The notes: a model not told the origin generated them from the letters alone. Counted from the stretch's first letter, positions 1 to 5,234 are shown. The stretch is 5,234 nucleotides of DNA from an uncultured Fibrobacterota bacterium (GCA_903862805.1 CAIOZP010000450.1:1-5234), one strand, 5' to 3'. Made by a program: numbers and translations.

Positions 1-118
1 CGCCTGATGTTCTGGTTCAACACACCGGATCGCTCTACACATATCATCATTGAACGTGTGATCTGATGAACTCGAATCATTGATTTACCCACGGCGCAAT
101 CTTGCTCCGTAAGTCCAC

Positions 119-138
119 GGGCTAATGCATGATCTGGG
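119..138 (+). repeat. terminal end of a dispersed MITE/IS-like element (second copy)
   Basis: The 20 bases here match 4152-4171 at 19 of 20 positions: GGGCTAATGCATGAT, one mismatch, then TGGG. In the downstream copy this stretch is the right terminal inverted repeat of a 164-bp element, so this is probably the right end of a related element whose left end would fall before the window start. Inside the end the two copies agree only patchily, for example a GCGCAA about 25-27 bases upstream in both. This copy may therefore be a different or decayed family member. Confidence 0.6.
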
Positions 139-250
139 ATTATCCCCGGAATTTGGAGGTCCCCCGCGCTATACCGCTTTTTCAGATAACAATTAGGTAC
201 GGAACCGGACTTGGCAGGCTATCAGAATGCGACCATGATTAACGGAAACA

Positions 251-278
251 GGATGCCGACTCGAAAGAATCGACATCC
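251..278 (-). terminator. candidate intrinsic terminator of the cysteine protease gene
   Basis: Read on the minus strand, GGATGTCGA and TCGGCATCC form a 9-bp stem around a 10-base loop, about 46 bases after the protease stop codon. One pair is G-U on the minus-strand RNA but would be an A-C mismatch on the plus-strand RNA, so the structure fits leftward transcription. The following bases (TGTTTCC) make only a poor U tract. Factor-assisted termination or a 3'-end stabilising hairpin is therefore equally possible. Confidence 0.45.
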
Positions 279-324
279 GTACTTTTTCCGGGAGCTGTCA
301 GTCAGGAAAAAATTAACGATCGCC

Positions 325-2667
325 TCATTCCACGATATTCACCTTGACAGAACGCGAAACATTACCGAACTTGTACTGGAGCAGATACATTCCTGTTGCC
401 AATGTTCCAGGAAGTGCCGTACTATGACTTCCTGCAGAATAGGCTCCTTGTGCAATATTTGAAATCAGGCAACCATTGAGACTATAAAGGCGGATCTCGG
501 CCTGCCCGGTGCGTTCGAGGTTCCACAGGATTTGTTTTCCGTGGACAACAAGCGCCGGGCAGTCATTCTTCTTTGTCAAGTTCGGGATATTCGTCTGGAT
601 ATCTCCGACCCTTTGCAGGCTGAGCCAGTTGATTGCTCCATACCATTCCGCCTGCCCTTCAATGGTCAGCGTGAGCCTGTGCAGCCCCGCCGTCAAAGGA
701 AATTCGGTATCGCAGGTGGTCGTCGCATAGGTCTGCCAGCCTCCGCTTTCGGGAACCAGCACCGATCCGATCCGGATCGTGTCATCATAGCACAGGCTCA
801 GTCTCGGATTGTTGTCGGGGGCTGTGAACCCGTTGCCGTGGGCTGTCCGCACCGAGAACTGATACTCGCCGGATTGTGCGTTCACCGTGTATTTCATCCA
901 TTCGCCGAGCAGATCCTGGGTAATGTCATAACCACCTCCGACATCGGAACACACCTCTATGTCAACATCATCGTTACGATAGGATCCATAGGCATTTCCG
1001 GCTTCGGCATCATAATACGCGCGATCCTGTCCGCCAACATCGTAATCCTCTGCCTGAATTGTACCCGGTACCGGCCACGGGCCTCCGGAATATGCTGTTG
1101 TGGGCGACATGTCAATCGCATTTGTCAATACACGCGCGCCGGAAAATCCTCCCTTGCTGTCAAGCACAGTAAGCTCGACGAAATACGAACCCGAGTTCTT
1201 GAAGACATGCTTCACCGTGGCTCCCGATGCAGTGTCGCCATCACCGAAACGCCAGTGGTACGCCGTGATACTTCCCGAAGGATATGTCGATGCGGTACCG
1301 GAGTATGTCGCAGTGTCGCCGACAGGTATCGATCCCGGCCCGCTCGCCACGGCATTCGGATCAAGGCCTGTGTAAGACGAATCATTCCACGATGCCCAGC
1401 TGGCATCGTCGCCGATGTCGCTTGTTTCGTAGGCCACCCTTATGTATCCGTTTTCGCCGAAGCTGGTTCCCCACGAATTCTTGACATAGAAGCAGCTGCT
1501 GTCGTCGTTCCATCCAGTGATCATCACAATGTGATTGCTGCCGCTGTTTGAATAATACGCGGCCACTCCGCCGCTATAACCGGATGACCACATATTGTCA
1601 TCGACGGCAGTTGTTACCGGCCCGTAGCGCCAGATGGCGCGCTTGATCTGCGCTGTGCTTGCGAAGTGATCAACGTTCGGCCACGCGCTGTCAGGAACCC
1701 CATCCACATATCCCCACGATTTCAGTTTCTCGTGATGAGGGAGTGCAGTAGTGACAGATACGTTGTCGGGATCACCGGAAGGATCGGTGTTGAATGGCAG
1801 ATCAGATTCGTAAACCACGCCGGCAGCGGTCTGACCATGATCCGCCGCGATGTAGTTGATTGCCATCGGATAAGGGAAGAATCCGCCGTTGCCAGAGCTC
1901 ATCTGCCAGGGATTGCAGCTCACCAGAAACTGCTCGGAACAATCGACCCAGTTCCCGCGGGCGCGTCCGCTGTAGCGCATGATCTGTGCCTCCATGACAC
2001 CGGTGGAACCGAAGGCCCAGCAACATCCGGTCTGCCCCTGATCCTTTGCCGGAGTGACCCATTGGCTGTCATTCCAGTTGAACTGACCCGGCAATCCGGC
2101 GATCTCGACCTCCGATTTCGGCGGCGGAACGTAGCACGGCGCCGGGATCATTTTCGGCTCAAGGCAAGATCCGGTGAACGGTGAATCAACGTGAATGTAG
2201 AGCCTGAAATATTTGACAGGAGCCTTGCCCTTCTCGAACGGACGACTCTCGGCAAGCATGAGCACGCACCAGCCCGTGTCGCATCCTGTAAAGCGGAGGA
2301 TATGCGCCATCCTGTCGCCGGGTAGCGATCTGCCCTGACGGGAAAGGTCGACAAACTCCGGTCCGCTGTAACCATCACGTGTACCGGAAACATCCTTAAG
2401 GATCTTCGGAATATTTCCGTCTGCCCGCCAGAGGTAGCCGCCGGATGTAAAACACGGCAACTGGACAAAGAGCATACTGTTACCTGACAAATGAATCGTG
2501 TCGCCGTTTTGCGAATCGTCGACCTTTACCTGCGTAAAACTGTCTGCGGCAAACGTAGGGAGACCGAAGATCAGCAACAGACCTGTGCATAGAACTGCCC
2601 AAGCAAAATTTTTCTTCGCTCTTCCCCTCGACGGAGAACTTGACAGCTTGCGAATACTGCTCAACAC
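325..2667 (-). CDS. secreted papain-family (C1A) cysteine protease with N-terminal chagasin-like inhibitor domain, PKD, CBM6-like and T9SS-type sorting domains
   Basis: A 780-residue exported endopeptidase. A basic N-terminus and hydrophobic segment (about 21-40, ending PTFA) form a signal peptide. Residues about 44-161 resemble chagasin/I42 inhibitors: NGDTIHL, then QLPCFTSGGYLW in place of NPTTGxxW, a G/H-containing loop near 117-122, and SRPF in place of RPW. After a proline-rich linker, the C1A domain (about 192-430) has oxyanion Gln210, nucleophile Cys216 in GCCWAFG, His379 in SNHIVMITGW and Asn397 in KNSWGTSFGENGYIRV, so it should be active. Thr213 occupies the place of papain Cys22. 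PKD follows (about 434-519, FGDGD), then a CBM6-like domain (about 534-687, starting IQAEDYD), then a Por-type sorting tail (about 705-780). GTG is chosen as start because AGGAGGT lies 6 bases upstream; the adjacent TTG is an alternative. No classical I29 propeptide is visible, so the I42 domain may take its place (inference). Confidence 0.93.
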   Translation of the reverse strand: MLSSIRKLSSSPSRGRAKKNFAWAVLCTGLLLIFGLPTFAADSFTQVKVDDSQNGDTIHLSGNSMLFVQLPCFTSGGYLWRADGNIPKILKDVSGTRDGYSGPEFVDLSRQGRSLPGDRMAHILRFTGCDTGWCVLMLAESRPFEKGKAPVKYFRLYIHVDSPFTGSCLEPKMIPAPCYVPPPKSEVEIAGLPGQFNWNDSQWVTPAKDQGQTGCCWAFGSTGVMEAQIMRYSGRARGNWVDCSEQFLVSCNPWQMSSGNGGFFPYPMAINYIAADHGQTAAGVVYESDLPFNTDPSGDPDNVSVTTALPHHEKLKSWGYVDGVPDSAWPNVDHFASTAQIKRAIWRYGPVTTAVDDNMWSSGYSGGVAAYYSNSGSNHIVMITGWNDDSSCFYVKNSWGTSFGENGYIRVAYETSDIGDDASWASWNDSSYTGLDPNAVASGPGSIPVGDTATYSGTASTYPSGSITAYHWRFGDGDTASGATVKHVFKNSGSYFVELTVLDSKGGFSGARVLTNAIDMSPTTAYSGGPWPVPGTIQAEDYDVGGQDRAYYDAEAGNAYGSYRNDDVDIEVCSDVGGGYDITQDLLGEWMKYTVNAQSGEYQFSVRTAHGNGFTAPDNNPRLSLCYDDTIRIGSVLVPESGGWQTYATTTCDTEFPLTAGLHRLTLTIEGQAEWYGAINWLSLQRVGDIQTNIPNLTKKNDCPALVVHGKQILWNLERTGQAEIRLYSLNGCLISNIAQGAYSAGSHSTALPGTLATGMYLLQYKFGNVSRSVKVNIVE

Positions 2668-2672
2668 AGGAC

Positions 2673-2679
2673 ACCTCCT
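2673..2679 (-). promoter_or_regulatory. ribosome binding site of the cysteine protease gene
   Basis: AGGAGGT on the minus strand is a near-perfect anti-SD match. Its GGAGG core ends 6 bases before GTG at 2667-2665. It decides for this non-ATG start, because no ATG lies at a suitable distance. The next codon, TTG, is 3 bases further and is the only rival. Confidence 0.85.
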
Positions 2680-2743
2680 GATAAATAGTTATTGTCGGTT
2701 CATCAAAAAACGTTATCCGCTATTTCAGCGGCCAAAGTCATGA

Positions 2744-2756
2744 GGTATAGTATACC
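2744..2756. promoter_or_regulatory. 13-base perfect palindrome GGTATA-G-TATACC, possible operator and -10 region
   Basis: Six bases are repeated in inverted orientation around one central base, 77 bases upstream of the protease start. Read leftward it contains TATACT, a good -10 hexamer that would give a 5' leader of about 70 bases for the protease gene. No clear -35 box is seen at the usual distance. It may be a regulator binding site overlapping the promoter; this is inferred from symmetry and position only. Confidence 0.35.
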
Positions 2757-2780
2757 CACAAAAAAGTTGCAGACCGTATC

Positions 2781-2821
2781 TATTGTGGATACAAACCCTG
2801 ATTTTTTTGTATCCCACAATA
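2781..2821. promoter_or_regulatory. large imperfect inverted repeat in the divergent promoter region
   Basis: TATTGTGGATACAAA (2781-2795) is the reverse complement of 2806-2821 except for one extra base in the right arm (CCC against GG). It gives a stem of 15 pairs with a single-base bulge and a 10-base loop. Neither strand shows a U tract after the stem, so a terminator is unlikely. Its place between divergent genes suggests an operator for both, or a cruciform/leader structure. The related words GTATCCC and GTATCTC recur at about 3006 and 3026. Confidence 0.4.
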
Positions 2822-3093
2822 ATAATATTTGATTGCGCTTTCTATTCAGACAACAAAAATATCTATTATCTGCCTTGGCGTTTCGTCTCGATCGCAGGAT
2901 GAGAAAATGCATAAACTCTTTGATTACACGGGACAATATCAATTCAAGACCATGACTGGTGCTTTTGAATCTTCCTCAAACAAACTCGTTACGGCGTCGA
3001 ATTGCGTATCCCTTAAAGATATGGCGTATCTCTGAAAAATCGTTATATTGTCAGGTGTCAGGACAAATGCCCTCGACAATTTCAAATCATTTT

Positions 3094-3100
3094 GGAGGGG
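3094..3100 (+). promoter_or_regulatory. ribosome binding site of the selenoprotein gene
   Basis: GGAGGGG ends 4 bases before ATG at 3105, and its GGAGG core ends 6 bases before it. The upstream in-frame TTG at 3048 has no such site and would place 19 residues ahead of a signal peptide. The site therefore fixes the start at 3105. Confidence 0.85.
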
Positions 3101-3104
3101 AAAA

Positions 3105-3971
3105 ATGAGTAAAAAGATGGGCGTTATCGCAATGCTCGGACTATCTGCCGCGTTTGTCGGAAACGTGTTTGCAGCTGCGGGAGACACGATTCCGCACAAT
3201 ACAGGACTTGTTGTCAAAGACGCTGACGGGAAGACCTATAACATCGATAGTCTTCTCAACCTGAACAAGGTTATTGTCGTTGAGCAGACATTTGTTGGTT
3301 GAGGCTGCAACGGCTACGGGGTAGACGTCAACGCTTCTTTTACAAAATTCGGTAATGACACGCAGGATGTGGTCATCCTGATGGTGGACGTGAACAGTAA
3401 TGACACAAAATCTTCTCTTGACAGTGCGTACCTGGCGGCTACTTGGGGAGGAGGAGGGGTGGTTCTGCTCGATCCGTTCATTTTATCCAGTGTAGCCAAT
3501 AGTAACGCGAATGCACTTGAAGAGCTCTTTACAAACTTTTCGGGAGATCCGGCCAACAACATTCGGGCTGGCAGTAATGTGGGCACAGGTGGAATCTCGT
3601 GGGTAATCAGCCCGGACCGATCCTATACCTTCGCATGGTACGACGCTGCTGATATGGATGCTGCAATCCAGACAACGCTTGACAACCGTCCGGCGATCCC
3701 GGTGAAACCTTCTGTTTCAAATAACAGGAGCAGCCTGAAGGTTATTTCTTATGATGGATCGCGGATCGATTTCGCTGTTCCTCAAAGCGGGGACTACGAA
3801 GTGTCCTTTTTCAGCGCTGCCGGAAGGCTTGTCAGCATGCGACATGTGGCTTGTCAAGCAGGGAAAAACGCCGTTGACATAAGTGAAATGGCGCACGGAT
3901 CATACATCGTGAAGATTTCCGGGTCATCCGGTACAACTTCCCGGGTATGCCCTTTCATCAGCAGACAGTAA
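3105..3971 (+). CDS. predicted exported thioredoxin-fold selenoprotein (Sec66, U-G-C motif) with T9SS-type sorting tail; UGA at 3300-3302 read through
   Basis: One 288-residue frame interrupted only by TGA at codon 66. Residues 1-23/24 are a signal peptide (MSKKMGVIAMLG, then NVFA). Residues about 27-195 look like a redoxin/thioredoxin fold: a dGKTYNIDSL lead-in, strand KVIVVEQTF, redox turn G-U66-G-C68-N, helix, strand VVILMVDVNSND, and a late strand SWVISPDRSY with an acidic helix. Sec sits where the first active-site Cys of such proteins normally lies. The spacing is U-x-C, not the usual U-x-x-C, and no cis-Pro is evident near 162-168. Residues about 203-288 resemble the Por-type sorting domain (GDYEVSFFSAAGRLV, then GSYIVKI). 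Coding sense continues for 222 codons after the TGA, and a SECIS-like hairpin follows the TGA. A nonsense mutation is the main alternative. The substrate is unknown. A gene caller treating TGA as stop would split this into an 84-residue and a 200-residue fragment. Confidence 0.85.
3300..3328 (+). promoter_or_regulatory. Sec UGA codon and bacterial-type SECIS hairpin
   Basis: UGA (3300-3302) is followed by CTAC (3314-3317), loop GGG (3318-3320) and GTAG (3321-3324), a perfect 4-bp apical stem. One G-A mismatch below it separates three further pairs (3310-3312 with 3326-3328). The loop starts with G, and 15 bases separate it from the UGA. In E. coli fdhF, by my count from memory, the apical GGUCU loop is about 17 bases away. 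This is the expected arrangement for SelB recognition within a coding sequence. The hairpin overlaps codons for NGYGVDV. Confidence 0.75.
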
Positions 3972-4077
3972 AGGAAGTTTGCGCGGAAAAATTGCGGTAG
4001 TGTTTAACCCAGATTATACGTTAGGACTTGAGACTTGATTCGCAAGGCGTTGATGCAGGTTTCGATGAAAATTTGGA

Positions 4078-4102
4078 GGTAATATCCCAAAGTGATATTG
4101 CC
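4078..4102 (+). repeat. hairpin 1 inside the MITE-like element
   Basis: GGTAATATC (4078-4086) pairs with GATATTGCC (4094-4102) in a 9-bp stem around a 7-base loop. One pair is G-U in plus-strand RNA. No U tract follows. It would form in any read-through transcript from the selenoprotein gene. Confidence 0.6.
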
Positions 4103-4121
4103 GAGGAATTTGCAGTCGATA

Positions 4122-4143
4122 GCTGCGCAACGAGTTGCGGAGC
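4122..4143. repeat. hairpin 2 inside the MITE-like element
   Basis: GCTGCGCAA (4122-4130) pairs with TTGCGGAGC (4135-4143) around CGAG, with a single G-G mismatch in a nine-position stem. With hairpin 1 it makes the element highly structured, a common property of MITE/REP-like sequences. It may stall or terminate transcription, but there is no U tract. Confidence 0.6.
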
Positions 4144-4244
4144 AAGGCCAAGGGCTAATGCATGATATGGGTTTAAGATACGGGCAGGATGACTCTGCGA
4201 ATAGTCCCGGTGAGGGCTCCTTCTACTTTCTCCGGGAGTCCCGC

Positions 4245-4257
4245 TGAAACAGTTTCA
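4245..4257. promoter_or_regulatory. 13-base palindrome TGAAAC-A-GTTTCA upstream of the collagenase gene
   Basis: Perfect 6-base arms around one base, 70 bases before the collagenase start. The size and distance resemble the palindrome upstream of the protease, but the sequence differs. It could be an operator; no promoter boxes are clear beside it. Confidence 0.3.
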
Positions 4258-4311
4258 TCCTGTCCGTTTTTCGAGATTGATATTTGCTCAAGCCACTGAT
4301 CTTTCTTCCAC

Positions 4312-4318
4312 AAAGGAG
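4312..4318 (+). promoter_or_regulatory. ribosome binding site of the collagenase gene
   Basis: AAAGGAG, whose core GGAG ends 8 bases before ATG at 4327. It supports this start over the internal ATG at codon 11, which lies inside the signal peptide. Confidence 0.75.
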
Positions 4319-4326
4319 CGGCACTT

Positions 4327-5234
4327 ATGTGTGTCAATAAAACAGTCAGAGGATTGATGATCCTCGGAGCTTTTTCGGCAAGTGCGCTTGCATCTGCCGG
4401 AGGATTACCGCCGATGGGTGTCCATGCGAAAGCCGTCGATCAGTATATGCCTGCAAGGATTTCGCACGAAACAGCATCTGTAAGAGATGACCGACCGCAG
4501 CCTCCGCCGATGATAGCTCAACGAGTATGCGCGGTTGCCGCAACGACCACGCCCGTCGATGTCGCCCATCTGAACACATTGTCCTATGCGAATCTTTTCA
4601 CCGAAATCGACAGCGTTTCCGGTGCCTGGAATTTCAGCCCGTTGTTCGGATGGAATGCAGACGTGCAAGCGTTCTACAGCGATAGCAACAGGGTGATCGC
4701 ACTTGTCAACGAACTGACAAAACGCTTCCAGACCTACACAAGTTCCGATACGAAGAAAGTCGAAAATCTGGTCGAGGTTGTTCGCGCCGGATTCTATCTC
4801 GGATTCTATCACACCGAGGTAAGTTACCTTGCCAACACACAGCCCTTCATCAAAAAGCTCCAGCCTGCAATCGATGCGGCGGTTGACAATCCGGCATTCG
4901 GATTTGCGACGATGCAACAGGCAACAGTGGTTGGCGCGCTCGGTGCAATAATGGGAACCGGTGTCGCAACAGTTCATTCGGTCAATGCAAGCACCGCGAT
5001 CTTCAATTATTATCGGACCCACCTATCGGCAATGCAGGCAGATGCCGGATACGGCAATGCGATTTATGCCCTCGGCTCCGGAATCGTGTATGCGATCTAC
5101 TCGGTCGAGCTGTATGCATTGAAGAATGTCTCCCATTTGGGCGATCCGCTTTACTACACATACAGTGCCTACTACAAGCAGATCGACAATCTTTTCAATG
5201 AAATGGTGGCCGGCGCAAACGACCAGAACATCTA
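4327..5234 (+). CDS. secreted M9-family (clostridial-type) collagenase, N-terminal part; runs off the window
   Basis: An open frame of 302 codons with no stop before the window edge. Residues 1-24 form a signal peptide (KTVRGLMILG, then ALASA). Residues about 25-75 are a low-complexity, proline-containing linker. From about 80 the sequence matches the activator (Peptidase_M9_N) domain of clostridial collagenases: HLNTLSYANL, a tryptophan-containing stretch (W101), FYSDSNRVIALVNEL, TYTSSD, and the signature EVVRAGFYLGFYHTEVSYL at about 150-168, close to the ColG/ColH EVLRAGFYLGYYNDGLSYL. This domain works with the metallopeptidase domain to grip and unwind collagen. The HEXXH zinc site lies further downstream, outside the window, so activity cannot be judged here. 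Trp is encoded by TGG and no in-frame TGA occurs. It follows the selenoprotein on the same strand but is separated by 355 bases and the MITE, so it probably has its own promoter. Confidence 0.9.
   Translation, partial: MCVNKTVRGLMILGAFSASALASAGGLPPMGVHAKAVDQYMPARISHETASVRDDRPQPPPMIAQRVCAVAATTTPVDVAHLNTLSYANLFTEIDSVSGAWNFSPLFGWNADVQAFYSDSNRVIALVNELTKRFQTYTSSDTKKVENLVEVVRAGFYLGFYHTEVSYLANTQPFIKKLQPAIDAAVDNPAFGFATMQQATVVGALGAIMGTGVATVHSVNASTAIFNYYRTHLSAMQADAGYGNAIYALGSGIVYAIYSVELYALKNVSHLGDPLYYTYSAYYKQIDNLFNEMVAGANDQNI

Larger units (their letters stand above)
1..324. other. intergenic region downstream of the cysteine protease gene
   Basis: I see no convincing gene here. Frame 1 on the plus strand is open from the window edge to a TGA at 64-66 (last residues STHIIIERVI). 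It could be the C-terminus of a gene that starts outside the window, but about 21 codons are too few to judge. The region holds a repeat end at 119-138, which matches the end of the mobile element near 4171, and a hairpin at 251-278 that probably terminates the leftward protease transcript. The rest, about 140-250, shows nothing I recognise. Confidence 0.5.
2668..3104. other. divergent intergenic region between the protease and selenoprotein genes
   Basis: About 440 bases without a convincing gene. Short open frames on both strands lack a ribosome binding site or protein-like composition. The region is AT-rich around 2755-2850. It must contain the promoters of both flanking genes. It holds two palindromic structures, listed separately, and the two ribosome binding sites at its ends. 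A TATATT at 3044-3049 could be a -10 box for the rightward gene, but I see no matching -35 box. Confidence 0.6.
4003..4176. mobile_element. 164-bp MITE-like element (4008-4171) with 5-bp target duplication TTTAA
   Basis: The left end CCCAGATTATACGTTAG and the reverse complement of the right end, CCCATATCATGCATTAG, agree at 13 of 17 positions. Immediately outside both ends lies the same direct 5-mer TTTAA (4003-4007 and 4172-4176), as expected of a target-site duplication. No transposase fits in 164 bp, so it is non-autonomous. As I recall the ends of ISEcp1 (IS1380 family, CCTAGATTCTACGT), the left end matches at about 12 of 14 positions, with the same 5-bp duplication size. Derivation from such an element is a reasonable guess. 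The interior has two strong hairpins and a tandem GACTTGA at 4025-4038. A related end occurs at 119-138. Confidence 0.75.
3972..4326. other. intergenic region between selenoprotein and collagenase genes
   Basis: Nearly half is a MITE-like insertion starting 36 bases after the selenoprotein stop. The 36 bases before it contain no clear terminator. To the right of the element, 4205-4240 holds nested inverted repeats (TCCCGG with CCGGGA; GGGCTCC with GGAG-T-CCC) without a U tract. A 13-base palindrome lies at 4245-4257, and the collagenase ribosome binding site at 4312-4318. No protein-coding gene is supported. Confidence 0.6.

Noticed and set aside
1..66. Possible C-terminal end of an upstream plus-strand gene
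   Set aside because: Open for only 21 codons from the window edge. The residues look protein-like, but the length is too short to support a call.
532..1551. Long plus-strand open frame of 339 codons
   Set aside because: It lies antisense inside the cysteine protease gene, has no ribosome binding site, and its translation shows no recognisable domain. The minus-strand protein has catalytic motifs across the same bases.
2781..2821. The inverted repeat as a bidirectional terminator
   Set aside because: It lies between divergent genes, where none ends, and lacks a terminal U run on both strands.
2829..3035. Small plus-strand frame of 68 codons ahead of the selenoprotein gene
   Set aside because: No ribosome binding site and no protein-like pattern; it overlaps the AT-rich regulatory region.
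3300..3302. TGA as a simple nonsense mutation (pseudogene) or a reassigned code
   Set aside because: Everything after it stays in frame through a complete fold and tail, a SECIS-like hairpin follows, and the codon sits at a redox position. Reassignment would predict more in-frame TGAs. The protease's own TGA stop is weak support only, because a TAA follows four codons later. A recent nonsense mutation cannot be fully excluded from one sequence.
4205..4240. Nested GC-rich inverted repeats as a terminator
   Set aside because: The stems compete with each other, loops are long, and no U tract follows on either strand.
4405..5022. Minus-strand open frame of 205 codons
   Set aside because: It is antisense to the collagenase frame, whose M9_N signature (EVVRAGFYLGFY) is clear; the minus translation is Cys- and Arg-rich and unlike any family I know.

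Overview
The window carries three secreted-protein genes, one intergenic mobile element and, most notably, a gene that is read correctly only if an in-frame UGA is decoded as selenocysteine. Two of the proteins end in a domain resembling the type IX secretion (Por-type) C-terminal sorting domain, and the large protease adds PKD and CBM6-like modules. That combination suggests a polymer-degrading bacterium of a T9SS lineage, for example Fibrobacterota/Chitinivibrionia or Bacteroidota-related groups. This placement is an inference from domain content, because no marker gene is present.

Layout. Bases 1-324 are mostly non-coding. They hold one terminal end of a repeat (119-138) and a likely terminator (251-278) for the gene to the right. 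Bases 325-2667, minus strand, encode a 780-residue papain-family cysteine protease with an N-terminal chagasin-like (I42) inhibitor domain, then PKD, CBM6-like and sorting domains. Bases 2668-3104 are the divergent intergenic region, with a large imperfect inverted repeat and a 13-base palindrome. Bases 3105-3971, plus strand, encode a predicted 288-residue exported thioredoxin-fold selenoprotein: UGA at 3300-3302 (Sec66, motif U-G-C) is followed 15 bases later by the loop of a bacterial-type SECIS hairpin. Bases 4008-4171 are a 164-bp MITE-like element with terminal inverted repeats and a perfect 5-bp target duplication (TTTAA). From 4327 to the window edge runs the 5' part of a secreted M9 (clostridial-type) collagenase; it has no stop within the window, so its catalytic domain lies outside.

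How they may fit together. All three genes encode exported proteins. Two are peptidases for extracellular protein, one papain-like and one collagenolytic. The third is a redox protein carrying the same kind of export tail as the cysteine protease. A plausible but unproven reading is a small extracellular proteolysis locus in which the Sec protein acts on thiols or disulfides of exported proteins, or on peroxides, outside the cytoplasm. Only one in-frame UGA occurs in roughly 1,370 codons, and about twenty Trp codons in the protease are all UGG. This argues against a general UGA reassignment and for a dedicated Sec codon.
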